Part shown: positions 15,535 to 24,276 of the stretch, one piece after another | Numbering within the stretch: position 1 is the stretch's first letter | Layout of the letters: every line of letters starts with the position of its first letter | Assembly: GCF_023093595.1 (NCBI RefSeq) | Contig: NZ_JALLIK010000104.1 | Span: 66,007 to 130,006, forward strand | DNA length: 64,000 nucleotides | Source of the DNA: Thauera aromatica_A | Lineage (GTDB): Bacteria > Pseudomonadota > Gammaproteobacteria > Burkholderiales > Rhodocyclaceae | Reading direction: 5' to 3' | The notes under the pieces: generated by a model | What the model was told of the DNA's origin: nothing | Database searches by the model: none | The model's input: only the letters and a program-made list of their open reading frames with translations | Made by a program: the position numbers and the translations under genes

Positions 15535-17336
15535 CCGACGCCGAACTCGAACCGATTCTCGCCGCCAACCACCACGACCCGCGGCAGCTGCTGCAGATCC
15601 TGCGCCAGGCGCAGGAGCGGGCCGGCCACCTGCCGACTGCCCTGCTCGAACGGATCGCCTCCGCCCTCGGCCTGCCGCTGGCCCGGGTCCTGGCCAGCGC
15701 GAGCTTCTACAGCCTGTTGCGCACCGGCCCGGCGCTGGCCTACGACATCCTGTTCGCGGACAACGTCACCGACCGCATGCAGGGCGGCCCGGCGCTGGCT
15801 GCGGCGCTGTGCCGGGCGCTGGAGCTGGCCCCCGGTCTGCCCGCCGGAAATGGCCGGGTCCGCGTCGGCACCACGTCGTGCACCGGCCTGTGCGACCAGG
15901 GCCCGGCACTGCTCGTCAACCAGCGCCCGCTGACGCGGATGGGCGCCGAGCGCGTGGTGCCGATGGCCGATCTGATCCGACGCGGGGTTGCGGTCGATGA
16001 CTGGCCGGCAGAGTGGTTCCGCATCGAGCCCAACCTCCGCCGCCGCGATGCGCTGCTGTCTGCTTCGTTCACCCCCGGCGAGGCGCTGGCCGCTGCCCTC
16101 GCCCGCTCCCCCGAGGGCCTGCTGGCCGAGATCGAAGCTTCGCGCCTGCGCGGGCGCGGCGGCGCCGGTTATCCGACGGCGGCGAAGTGGCGGGCCTGTC
16201 GTGCCGCACCCGGCGAAGCACATTACGTGGTGTGCAACGCCGACGAGGGCGAGCCGGGCACGTTCAAGGACCGCGTGCTGCTGAGCGATTTTCCGCAGCT
16301 CGTGATCGACGGCATGGGCATCGCCGCCCACGCCGTCGGTGCGTGCCGCGGCTTCATCTATCTGCGCGGCGAGTACCGCCACCTGCTCGACCCGCTCGAA
16401 GCGCTGCTCGCCGAGCGCCGCCGCCAGGGCCTGCTCGGCGCGGACATCCTTGGCCGCGGCTTCGACTTCGACATCGAGATCCATCTCGGCGCCGGCGCCT
16501 ATGTCTGCGGCGAGGAATCGGCGCTGCTCGAGTCGCTCGAAGGCCGCCCCGGCCGGCCGCGCATCCGCCCGCCCTTTCCGGTGAGCCGCGGCTATCGCGA
16601 CCAGCCAACCACGGTGAACAACGTCGAAACGCTCGCCCTCGCTGCTCTCGTCGCGGTGCACGGCAGCGAGGCCTTCCGTGCCGTCGGCACCGCACAGTCG
16701 AGCGGCACCAAGCTGCTGTCGGTGTCGGGCGACGTTGACCGGCCGGGGATCTACGAATATCCGTTCGGCGTCACCGTCGCCGAAGTCCTGGCCGATTGCG
16801 GTGCGCGGGCGACGCAGGCGGTGCAGATCGCCGGCGCCGCCGGCCATTGCCTGACACCGGCCGAGTTCGGCCGCCGCATCGCCTTCGAGGACGTGCCCAC
16901 CGGCGGCTCCTTCATGGTCTTCGACCAGGGCCGCGACCTGTTCGAAGTCGCGCACGCCTTCGTCGATTTCTTTGCCCACGAAAGCTGCGGCTTCTGCACT
17001 CCGTGCCGTGTCGGCACCGCGGTGAACCGCCGCCGGATGGACCGGATCGCTGCCGGCCGGGGCACCACCGACGACCTCGACGAGCTCGCGGCGATGCACC
17101 GCCTGATGCGCAGCACCAGCCATTGCGGCCTGGGCAGCACGGCGGCGCTGGCGCTCACCGACATCCTCGACAAGTTCCGTCCGGCCTTCACCCGCCGGCT
17201 GCACGCGGGGGATTTCGCTCCCGCCTTCGACCTCGAGGCCGCGCTCGCCCCCGCCCGCCAGGCCGTCGGCCGCGACGGCTGCGAGCCCCCCTTCCCACCC
17301 GATCCCGACTCCATCCCCGGCGAAGCGCTGCGATGA
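15531..17336 (+). CDS. hoxF: NAD-reducing hydrogenase diaphorase subunit HoxF
   Basis: 601 aa, almost exactly the length of Cupriavidus necator HoxF. Residues 1-140 are NuoE-like. Only the second cysteine pair survives (SCTGLC); the first pair is replaced within LFADNVTD, as I recall for C. necator, so this cluster is probably absent. Residues about 175-560 are NuoF-like: NADH-binding GRGGAGYPTAAKW, FMN-binding ADEGEPGTFKDR, and the 4Fe-4S ligands in ESCGFCTPCRVGT plus a later Cys in HCGLGS. It transfers electrons from H2 oxidation to NAD+ in the cytoplasm. It is coupled to hoxU by a 4-nt overlap. Confidence 0.95.
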   Translation: MTDAELEPILAANHHDPRQLLQILRQAQERAGHLPTALLERIASALGLPLARVLASASFYSLLRTGPALAYDILFADNVTDRMQGGPALAAALCRALELAPGLPAGNGRVRVGTTSCTGLCDQGPALLVNQRPLTRMGAERVVPMADLIRRGVAVDDWPAEWFRIEPNLRRRDALLSASFTPGEALAAALARSPEGLLAEIEASRLRGRGGAGYPTAAKWRACRAAPGEAHYVVCNADEGEPGTFKDRVLLSDFPQLVIDGMGIAAHAVGACRGFIYLRGEYRHLLDPLEALLAERRRQGLLGADILGRGFDFDIEIHLGAGAYVCGEESALLESLEGRPGRPRIRPPFPVSRGYRDQPTTVNNVETLALAALVAVHGSEAFRAVGTAQSSGTKLLSVSGDVDRPGIYEYPFGVTVAEVLADCGARATQAVQIAGAAGHCLTPAEFGRRIAFEDVPTGGSFMVFDQGRDLFEVAHAFVDFFAHESCGFCTPCRVGTAVNRRRMDRIAAGRGTTDDLDELAAMHRLMRSTSHCGLGSTAALALTDILDKFRPAFTRRLHAGDFAPAFDLEAALAPARQAVGRDGCEPPFPPDPDSIPGEALR

Positions 17337-18064
17337 GCGACACTTTCTTCCTCGACGGCGAGGCGATCCCGTTCTCGCCCGGCCAGACCCTGATCCAGGC
17401 CGCCAGCGCGGCGGGCAAGTACATTCCCCACCTGTGCTGGCACCCCGACTTCAGCGCGCACGGCTCGTGCCGGCTGTGCATCGTGCGCTGCGGCGGGCGC
17501 GAAGTGGCGGCCTGCACCACGCCCGCGGCCGCCGGCCTCGAGGTGGAAAACGCCAGCGCCGAGCTGGACGCTGCCCGGCGCACGCTGCTCCAGCTGCTGT
17601 TCGTCGAAGGTAACCATTTCTGCCCCGCCTGCGAAAAAAGCGGCGACTGCCTACTCCAGGCCACCGCCTACCAGTTGGGGATGCTCGATCCGCATTTCGA
17701 GCACTTCTACCCCGTGCGCCCGGTCGACGCGTCCCACCCCGAGGTCCTGCTCGACTTCAACCGTTGCATCCTGTGCGAGCTGTGCGTGCGCGCGAGTCGC
17801 GACGTCGACGGCAAAAACGTGTTCGCCATCGCCGGCCGCGGGGCGCAGGCCCACCTGGTGGTGAATGCCGGCTCGGGGCGTCTCGCCGATACCGGTTTCG
17901 CCCTCTCCGACCGCGCTGCCAGCGTCTGTCCGGTGGGCGTGATCCTGAAGAAGGGAGCCGGCTTCGCCACCCCGATCGGCGCCCGCACCTACGACCGCCA
18001 TCCGCTCGGCGCCCGCGCGGATGGCGCGAAAACCGCCCCCGGGCGCAGCGAGGTGCGCCGATGA
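17333..18064 (+). CDS. hoxU: NAD-reducing hydrogenase diaphorase small subunit HoxU
   Basis: 243 aa NuoG-N-terminal-like electron-transfer subunit. 2Fe-2S ligands are in HLCWH, GSCRLC and AACTTP. The His/Cys-liganded 4Fe-4S motif is NHFCPACEKSGDC (H-x3-C-x2-C-x5-C). Another cluster motif is CILCELC with a later CPVG. It relays electrons between HoxY and the FMN of HoxF. The start overlaps the hoxF stop by 4 nt and the stop overlaps hoxY the same way. Confidence 0.95.
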   Translation: MSDTFFLDGEAIPFSPGQTLIQAASAAGKYIPHLCWHPDFSAHGSCRLCIVRCGGREVAACTTPAAAGLEVENASAELDAARRTLLQLLFVEGNHFCPACEKSGDCLLQATAYQLGMLDPHFEHFYPVRPVDASHPEVLLDFNRCILCELCVRASRDVDGKNVFAIAGRGAQAHLVVNAGSGRLADTGFALSDRAASVCPVGVILKKGAGFATPIGARTYDRHPLGARADGAKTAPGRSEVRR

Positions 18065-18603
18065 GCCCCCGCCTGCGCGTCGCCACCGTGTCCCTGGCGG
18101 GCTGCTTCGGCTGCCACATGTCCTTCCTCGACCTCGACGAGGATCTGCTCGGACTGCTCGAGCGGATCGAATTCGACCGCTCGCCGCTGACCGACATCAA
18201 GCACTGCGGTCCCTGCGACCTCGGCCTCATCGAAGGCGGGCTGTGCAACGCGGAAAACGTCCACGTACTGCGTGAATTCCGCCGCCAGTGCAAGGTGCTG
18301 GTCGCGGTCGGCGCCTGCGCGATCAACGGCGGCCTGCCCGCGCAGCGCAACCACCTGCCGCTGGGCGCGATCCTGCGCCAGGTCTACTGCAACGGCACCG
18401 GCCTCGCCGCGGGCAGCACGATTCCCGACGACCCCGAGCTGCCGCTGCTGCTCGACAAGGTCCGGCCAGTGCACGAGCTCGTCCATGTCGACCACTTCCT
18501 GCCCGGCTGCCCGCCCTCGGCCGACGCCTTCCGCCAGTTCCTCGGCGCGCTGATCGCCGGCCGCCCTCCCCGGCTCGACGGTCCGCTGCTGCGTTACGAC
18601 TGA
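18061..18603 (+). CDS. hoxY: NAD-reducing hydrogenase small subunit HoxY
   Basis: 180 aa, the short cytoplasmic-type small subunit without a Tat signal. Proximal 4Fe-4S ligands are seen in GCFGCH (near the N-terminus), GACAINGG and PGCPPSAD; HCGPCD adds further cysteines. It forms the hydrogenase module with HoxH and passes electrons to HoxU. It is coupled to hoxU by ATGA. The gap to hoxH (90 nt) is the only large one in the operon and contains a stable hairpin. Confidence 0.95.
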   Translation: MSPRLRVATVSLAGCFGCHMSFLDLDEDLLGLLERIEFDRSPLTDIKHCGPCDLGLIEGGLCNAENVHVLREFRRQCKVLVAVGACAINGGLPAQRNHLPLGAILRQVYCNGTGLAAGSTIPDDPELPLLLDKVRPVHELVHVDHFLPGCPPSADAFRQFLGALIAGRPPRLDGPLLRYD

Positions 18604-18613
18604 GGATCGCAGC

Positions 18614-18632
18614 CGCCGGCCCGTGGCCGGCG
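18614..18632 (+). other. Stable intercistronic hairpin between hoxY and hoxH
   Basis: CGCCGGCC (18614-18621) pairs perfectly with GGCCGGCG (18625-18632) around a 3-nt loop, 10 nt after the hoxY stop. No T-tract follows. It may protect the upstream mRNA or adjust hoxH expression; that role is inference. Confidence 0.5.
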
Positions 18633-18693
18633 CTCTCCCGAATCCAGCCTGCCCCATCTGCGCTCCCACCTGCAACCGGACCCCTCGCCCTTC

Positions 18694-20166
18694 ATGCGTC
18701 CCGACCTCGAAACTGCTGCCGTCCCGCCCGAAACCCTGCGCCGCGTCGCCATCGATCCGGTGTCGCGGGTCGAAGGCCATGGCAAGGTCACCCTGCTTCT
18801 CGACGAGCAGGGCCGCGTCCATCAGGCGCGCCTGCACATCGTCGAGTTCCGCGGCTTCGAAGCCTTCATCGAGGGCCGGCCGTACTGGGAAGTGCCGGTG
18901 CTGGTGCAGCGCCTGTGCGGGATCTGTCCGGTCTCGCACCACCTCGCGGCGAGCAAGGCGCTCGACCGCGTGCTCGGTGTCGAGCGCCTCACGCCCACCG
19001 CCGAGGCCATGCGCCGGCTGATGCACTACGGCCAGATCCTGCAGTCGCACGCCCTGCACTTCTTCCACCTGTCCTCGCCCGACCTGCTGTTCGGCTTCGA
19101 CGCCGACGCCGGACGGCGCAACCTCGTCGGCGTGCTCGAGCGTTATCCGGACATCGCCCGCAAAGGCATCCTGCTGCGCAAGTACGGCCAGGAAGTCATC
19201 CGCCTCACCGCCGGCAAGCGCGTGCACGGCACGGGCTCGGTGCCGGGCGGAGTCAACCGCGCGCTCAGTGCGGACGAGCGCGCCGAGCTGCGCCGCGACC
19301 TCGGCCAGGTCATCGCCTGGAGCCGCGAAGCGGTGGCGCTGGTGAAGCGCCTGCACCGCAGCGACCCCGTCCTCTACGATCGCTTCGGCCACTTCCGTTC
19401 CGGTTTCATGGGCCAGGTCGCCGCCGACGGCAGCCTAGATCTCTACGACGGTGCGCTGCGCGTGCGCGACGCCGATGGCGCGACGCTGTACGACCAGGTC
19501 GATGTCCAGGACTACGCCGGCCTGATTACCGAGGCGGTCAAGCCCTGGACCTACATGAAGTTTCCCTACCTCGGCGCGCTCGGCCCCGAGCACGGCTGGT
19601 ACAAGGTCGGCCCGCTCGCCCGGCTGCAGGTCTGCGACCGCATCCCGACCCCGCTCGCCGAAGCCGAGCGCGGCGAATTCCTCGCCCACGGCGACGGCGC
19701 GCCGATCCACGCCCCGCTCGCCTACCACTGGGCGCGGATGATCGAAATGCTGTTTGCCGCCGAGACGATCGAAACCCTGCTCCAGGACGATGCCCTCGAA
19801 GGCAACGAGCTGGTCACGACCGGCGCGCGCCGGCGCAGCGGCGTCGGCGTCATCGAGGCGCCGCGCGGCACCCTCATCCATCACTACGAAGTCGGTGACG
19901 ACGATCTTGTCAGCATGGCCAACCTGATCGTCTCCACCACCCACAACAACCAGGCGATGAACACCGCGGTGCGTGAAGTGGCCCGCCAGTACTTCGACGG
20001 CCGCGCGCTCACCGAGGGCCTGCTCAATCGCATCGAGGTGGCGATCCGTGCCTTCGACCCCTGCCTGTCGTGCGCCACCCACGCGCTCGGCAAGATGCCG
20101 CTCGAAGTGGTGCTGGTCGATGCCGGCGGCGCCGAGCTCGAACGCAGGCTGCGCGCCCCGGCATGA
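18694..20166 (+). CDS. hoxH: NAD-reducing hydrogenase large (NiFe) subunit HoxH
   Basis: 490 aa. The two active-site motifs are intact: L1 RLCGICPVSHH (C75, C78) and L2 DPCLSCATH (C457, C460, H463), giving the four cysteines that bind Ni and the Fe(CN)2CO unit. Group 3d (bidirectional, NAD-linked) hydrogenase character is clear from the L2 wording and the hoxFUY neighbours. A C-terminal extension of 27 residues follows H463 and would be removed by the protease encoded next (HoxW) after nickel insertion. No hyp accessory genes or hoxI are in the window; they must lie elsewhere. Confidence 0.96.
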   Translation: MRPDLETAAVPPETLRRVAIDPVSRVEGHGKVTLLLDEQGRVHQARLHIVEFRGFEAFIEGRPYWEVPVLVQRLCGICPVSHHLAASKALDRVLGVERLTPTAEAMRRLMHYGQILQSHALHFFHLSSPDLLFGFDADAGRRNLVGVLERYPDIARKGILLRKYGQEVIRLTAGKRVHGTGSVPGGVNRALSADERAELRRDLGQVIAWSREAVALVKRLHRSDPVLYDRFGHFRSGFMGQVAADGSLDLYDGALRVRDADGATLYDQVDVQDYAGLITEAVKPWTYMKFPYLGALGPEHGWYKVGPLARLQVCDRIPTPLAEAERGEFLAHGDGAPIHAPLAYHWARMIEMLFAAETIETLLQDDALEGNELVTTGARRRSGVGVIEAPRGTLIHHYEVGDDDLVSMANLIVSTTHNNQAMNTAVREVARQYFDGRALTEGLLNRIEVAIRAFDPCLSCATHALGKMPLEVVLVDAGGAELERRLRAPA

Positions 20167-20245
20167 GCGCACCCGCACGGCCGCCCGCAGGGAAACGCCC
20201 ACCGCCCCCGGGAAGGCGCGCGCGTAGCGGCCAGAGGGCAGTCCG

Positions 20246-20695
20246 GTGAACGCGCCCACGCTGGTCTTCGCCTGGGGCAACCCGAGCCGCGGCGACGATG
20301 CGCTTGGGCCGCTGTTCGCCGAAGCAGTCGAGGCAATGGGGCTGAAGGGAGTCGAATGTGTGACCGACTTTCAGCTTCAGGTGGAGCATGTGCTCGACCT
20401 GCGCAACCGCAGCCGCGTGCTTTTCGTCGACGCCACGGTCGACGCCGTTGCGCCTTTTGCCGTATCGCCGCTGGCGCCGGCGGCTGTGGCCGGCTTCGGC
20501 TTCACTTCGCACGCGCTGTCGCCCGCGACGCTGCTTGCGGTGTTCCGCGAGGTTGAAGGCGACCCGCCGCCCGCCTGGCTGCTGGCGATTGCCGGCGAGC
20601 AATGGGAACTCGGCCAGCCGGCGGGAGCACGCGCCCTCGCCCATCTCGACGCGGCCCTGGACTGGGCGCGGCGCTGGCTCGAACAGCCGGCCTGA
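20246..20695 (+). CDS. hoxW: Hydrogenase maturation endopeptidase HoxW
   Basis: 149 aa, M52 (HycI/HoxW) family. The Ni-sensing acidic residue is in WGNPSRGDDALG, the second Asp in FVDATVD and the His in FTSHALSP. It cleaves the HoxH C-terminal extension after the conserved His. The start is GTG 20246 with GAGGG upstream. The 79-nt gap after hoxH also contains a short open frame from 20163 to 20228 that I do not call. It is the last gene of the hox operon and convergent with pabBC. Confidence 0.88.
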   Translation: MNAPTLVFAWGNPSRGDDALGPLFAEAVEAMGLKGVECVTDFQLQVEHVLDLRNRSRVLFVDATVDAVAPFAVSPLAPAAVAGFGFTSHALSPATLLAVFREVEGDPPPAWLLAIAGEQWELGQPAGARALAHLDAALDWARRWLEQPA

Positions 20696-20741
20696 AACGC
20701 GCGCCCGGGAAGATTCCCGCGGCGCCCCCGCACACATCCGC

Positions 20742-22751
20742 TCAGCGTCGCAGCACCGCCGGCAGCGGGCCGCGCAGCGCGTTGCAGAGCACGATCCGCT
20801 GCGCGCGCTCGAGGTCGGCCACCCGCAGCACCGCTTCCCGCGCCTGCCAGCGGGGGTCGGCGAGCAGGCGCGCGCGCGTCACGCCCGGCAGCACACCGGC
20901 CTGCAGCGGCGGCGTCAGCCACTCGCCGTCGATGCGCAAGAAGACGTTGCTGCGCCCGCCTTCGGTGAGTTCGCCGTGGTCGTTCTGGAACAGCACGTCG
21001 AACGCCCCCTGCGCCACCGCCTGTGCCACTGCGGCGTCGTAGCGCGCGCGCAGGCTGGTCTTGTGGCGCAGGAAGAAATCGCGCCCGTCGATCGGCACAT
21101 CGCCGAGCAGCACTCCGACCGGCCCCGGCGGCAGGTCTTCGAGCGGGGCGAGCACGATCTCGCTGCGTCCGTCCTTGAACAGCGCCAGGCGCAGGCGCAT
21201 GACGCGCCCGGCCGGGCCGGGACCGCTGCGGGCGGCGAGCGCCTGGAGGATCGCATCGCGGTCGAAAGCAAAGCCGAACACCGCGGCGCTCGCCTCCAGC
21301 CGGGCGAGGTGCGGATCGAGGTGGGCGATCTCGCCCGCGGGCGAAACCCGCATCGTCTCGAACAAGCAAAAGCCGGGGTCGAGCCCGGAGAGGAAGCGCG
21401 CCTTCAGCCGGCACTCGTCGAACTCGGCGGCGGCGCGGCTGTCGATGACGATTCCGGCCCCCACGCCGAGAACGCCCGGGCGCAGGCCATCGGCCTGTGG
21501 CGCCTCCAGGCACAACGTGCGGATCGCCACGGAGAGGCAGAAGTCGCCGCAGGCACGGCCCGGCGGCGGGGCGTCGATCCAGCCGATGCTGCCGGTGTAC
21601 AGCCCGCGCGGGCCCGTTTCCAGCGCTTCGATCAGCTCCATCGTGCGCCGCTTGGGCGCACCGGTGATCGAGCCGCAGGGAAACAGCGCGCGCAGCACGG
21701 CCGGAAAGCCGGTGTCGGCAGGCAGCGCGGCCTCGATGGACGACGTCATCTGCCACACCGTCGCGTAGCGCTCGACTTCGAACAGGGCGGGCACACGCAC
21801 CGAGCCGGTGCGCGCGATCCGCCCGATATCGTTGCGCAGCAGATCGACGATCATCAGGTTTTCGGCGCGGTTCTTGGGATCGGCGGCAAGGCTGCGGGCC
21901 GCCCGCGCGTCGGCTTCCGGATCGTCGTCGCGCGCCGCCGTGCCCTTCATCGGCCGGGCCTGCAGGCGCCCGCCGGCATGGCGCACGAAAAGCTCGGGGG
22001 AGCACGACAGGATGTGGCGCAGCCTGCCGGCGGATGCCGGCGGCGCAGCCCCGGCGGCGTCGGCCCCGGGGGGCGGAAGTGGCGCCTCGTCAGGAAGGGC
22101 GATCCACGCTCCATACGCGACCGGCTGGCGGCGGCGCTGGCGGCGGTACAGGCTGGCCGGAGCGCCGAAGGCACGGACTCCGAACGGGTAGGTGTAGTTG
22201 AGCTGGTAAGTCTCGCCGGCCTCGATCGCGCGGTGGATGCGGGCGATCGCCGCGTCGAACGCCGCCCGGTCGATGCCGGGCTGCAGCGCCAGCGTCCCCG
22301 CCGCGGCCGGCTCGGTCTGGGCACCGGCACCGGTCGCAAGCGCTTCCTGAGCGGCGAGCCAGGCCTCGACCTCGGCGCTTGCGAGCAGCGCGCGCTCGGC
22401 GAACAGCAGGACGCGCAGGACACCGGCGGACACGGCGGGCGCCCGAGGGTCGGCGTGCGCTCGCGCCCCGGTGGATGTTCCCTCCGGCGGTGGCGACGAG
22501 GGCGGAGCCGAGGCGGCATCCCCCTGGCGCACCAGCGCACGGCCCCAGTCGTAGTCGACGACGAGCACCGCGTGCAGGCCGGCGGCGAGGTCGCCGGCGA
22601 CCTCGGCCCAGACCGCTTCGAGTGCGGCCGGGTCGGCGCAGCACCGCTCGCGGATGAAGCCGGTATACAGGCGGCTGCTCGGCTGTGCCGGGCTGGCGTG
22701 GCAGTCATCGAGAAGGGCGAAACAGCCGGAGGTGGGCGCGGGCACTGACAT
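20742..22751 (-). CDS. PabB-PabC fusion: aminodeoxychorismate synthase component I and 4-amino-4-deoxychorismate lyase
   Basis: 669 aa. Residues about 1-445 are the chorismate-binding PabB part (ILSCSPELF, ARPMKGTAARD, NLMIVDLLRND, GSITGAPK). Residues about 455-669 are a class IV PLP-fold PabC part (FCLFETMRV, RHKTSLRARYD with the likely PLP lysine, LTEGGRSNVFL). Together they turn chorismate plus ammonia, supplied by a separate PabA, into p-aminobenzoate for folate. A low-complexity Ala/Pro-rich insertion sits around residues 78-112. Such pabBC fusions are common in Betaproteobacteria. It is convergent with hoxW and 113 nt from radA. Confidence 0.92.
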   Translation of the reverse strand: MSVPAPTSGCFALLDDCHASPAQPSSRLYTGFIRERCCADPAALEAVWAEVAGDLAAGLHAVLVVDYDWGRALVRQGDAASAPPSSPPPEGTSTGARAHADPRAPAVSAGVLRVLLFAERALLASAEVEAWLAAQEALATGAGAQTEPAAAGTLALQPGIDRAAFDAAIARIHRAIEAGETYQLNYTYPFGVRAFGAPASLYRRQRRRQPVAYGAWIALPDEAPLPPPGADAAGAAPPASAGRLRHILSCSPELFVRHAGGRLQARPMKGTAARDDDPEADARAARSLAADPKNRAENLMIVDLLRNDIGRIARTGSVRVPALFEVERYATVWQMTSSIEAALPADTGFPAVLRALFPCGSITGAPKRRTMELIEALETGPRGLYTGSIGWIDAPPPGRACGDFCLSVAIRTLCLEAPQADGLRPGVLGVGAGIVIDSRAAAEFDECRLKARFLSGLDPGFCLFETMRVSPAGEIAHLDPHLARLEASAAVFGFAFDRDAILQALAARSGPGPAGRVMRLRLALFKDGRSEIVLAPLEDLPPGPVGVLLGDVPIDGRDFFLRHKTSLRARYDAAVAQAVAQGAFDVLFQNDHGELTEGGRSNVFLRIDGEWLTPPLQAGVLPGVTRARLLADPRWQAREAVLRVADLERAQRIVLCNALRGPLPAVLRR

Positions 22752-22864
22752 GCGAAACGATGCCGATCGACGGGGCGGCGAGTCTAAGGTCTTGCGCGCG
22801 GGCGCACAATACGCCGCCGTCGCGCACCGCCAGGCGGCGCGGCCCGAGTACCCGCAGGCAGCGC

Positions 22865-24268
22865 TCAGTCGAGCGCGCGCAGCTCCTCGAGCGCCTCTTC
22901 GACACGTTCCACGGCGATCACGCGGAGGCCTTCGATCGCCTGCTTGGGGGCGTTGGCGCGCGGCACGATGGCGGTATCGAAGCCGAGCTTGGCGGCCTCC
23001 CGCAGGCGGTCCTGGCCGCGCGGCGCGGGGCGGATTTCGCCGGCGAGGCCGACTTCGCCGAACACCGCCAGGCCGCGGCGCAGCGGGCGGTCGCGCAGCG
23101 AAGACTGGATCGCGAACAGGATCGCCAGATCGGCTGCCGGTTCGGCGATCTTGACGCCGCCGACGGCGTTGACGAACACGTCCTGGTCGAAGCAGACGAT
23201 GCCCGCATGGCGGTGCATGACCGCGAGCAGCATCGCCAGCCGGGTCGGCTCGAGGCCGACCGACAGGCGGCGCGGGTTGGGGCTTTGTGCGCTGTCGACG
23301 AGGGCCTGGATCTCGACCAGCAGCGGACGCGTGCCTTCCTGCGTCACCAGCACGCAGCTGCCGGCGACCTGCTGCGAGTGCTGCGACAGGAAGAGCGCCG
23401 AAGGGTTGGAGACGCCGCGCAGGCCGCGCTCGGTCATCGCGAACACGCCCAGCTCGTTGACCGCGCCGAAGCGGTTCTTGAATGCGCGGATCAGGCGGAA
23501 GCTCGAATGGGAGTCGCCTTCGAAATACAACACGGTGTCGACGATGTGTTCGAGCACGCGCGGCCCGGCGAGCGTGCCGTCCTTGGTGACGTGGCCGACC
23601 AGGATCAGGCTGGTGCCGCTTTGCTTGGCGAAGCGGGTGAGCTGGGCCGCGCATTCGCGCACCTGGGCGACGGAACCGGGGGCCGATTGCAGAGCTTCGG
23701 AATAAACGGTTTGAATGGAATCGATGACCGCAACCCGGGGGCGGACTTCGCGCAGAGTGTGCAGGATGCGTTCGAGGTTGATCTCGGCCAGCATCTGCAG
23801 CGTCGATGGCGGCAGTTGCAGGCGCTGGGCGCGCAGCGCGACCTGCTCGCCCGATTCCTCGCCGCTGACATACACCACGGCGCCGTCCGCCGGGCTGCCG
23901 CCGTCGGTAGCGGGCAGGCCGGCGAGGTTGGAAAGTGCCTGCAGCAGCAGCGTGGACTTGCCGATCCCGGGGTCGCCGCCGATCAGCACGACCCCACCGC
24001 CGACCAGGCCGCCGCCGAGCACGCGGTCGAACTCGTCCAGCCCGGTGGGCTGGCGCGGTTCTTCGCGCGGCGCCAGCGCGGCAAGGGGCTGCAGGCGGGC
24101 GGAGACCCCGGCGAGTGCAGCAAAACGGCTGCCGGAGACAGGCGCAGCGGGCTCCAGCAGCGTCTCCACCATCGTGTTCCAGGCCTGGCACTGCGGACAC
24201 TGGCCCTGCCAGCGCAGGGCTTGCGCACCGCACTCGGTGCACACGAAGGCGCTCTTGGGTTTGGCCAT
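22865..24268 (-). CDS. radA: DNA repair protein RadA
   Basis: 467 aa, the normal length. Zinc finger C10-x2-C13-x10-C24-x2-C27, RecA-like ATPase with Walker A GGDPGIGKSTL, the RadA-specific KNRFG motif (FKNRFGAVNE), and a C-terminal Lon-like domain without protease activity. RadA promotes branch migration and processing of recombination intermediates. It lies 8 nt downstream of the lysR stop, so the two may be cotranscribed. Confidence 0.97.
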   Translation of the reverse strand: MAKPKSAFVCTECGAQALRWQGQCPQCQAWNTMVETLLEPAAPVSGSRFAALAGVSARLQPLAALAPREEPRQPTGLDEFDRVLGGGLVGGGVVLIGGDPGIGKSTLLLQALSNLAGLPATDGGSPADGAVVYVSGEESGEQVALRAQRLQLPPSTLQMLAEINLERILHTLREVRPRVAVIDSIQTVYSEALQSAPGSVAQVRECAAQLTRFAKQSGTSLILVGHVTKDGTLAGPRVLEHIVDTVLYFEGDSHSSFRLIRAFKNRFGAVNELGVFAMTERGLRGVSNPSALFLSQHSQQVAGSCVLVTQEGTRPLLVEIQALVDSAQSPNPRRLSVGLEPTRLAMLLAVMHRHAGIVCFDQDVFVNAVGGVKIAEPAADLAILFAIQSSLRDRPLRRGLAVFGEVGLAGEIRPAPRGQDRLREAAKLGFDTAIVPRANAPKQAIEGLRVIAVERVEEALEELRALD

Positions 24269-24276
24269 GGGCAGCC

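Noticed and set aside
20163..20228. A 21-codon frame between hoxH and hoxW
   Set aside because: Pro/Arg-rich, no ribosome binding site and no recognisable feature; treated as spacer.
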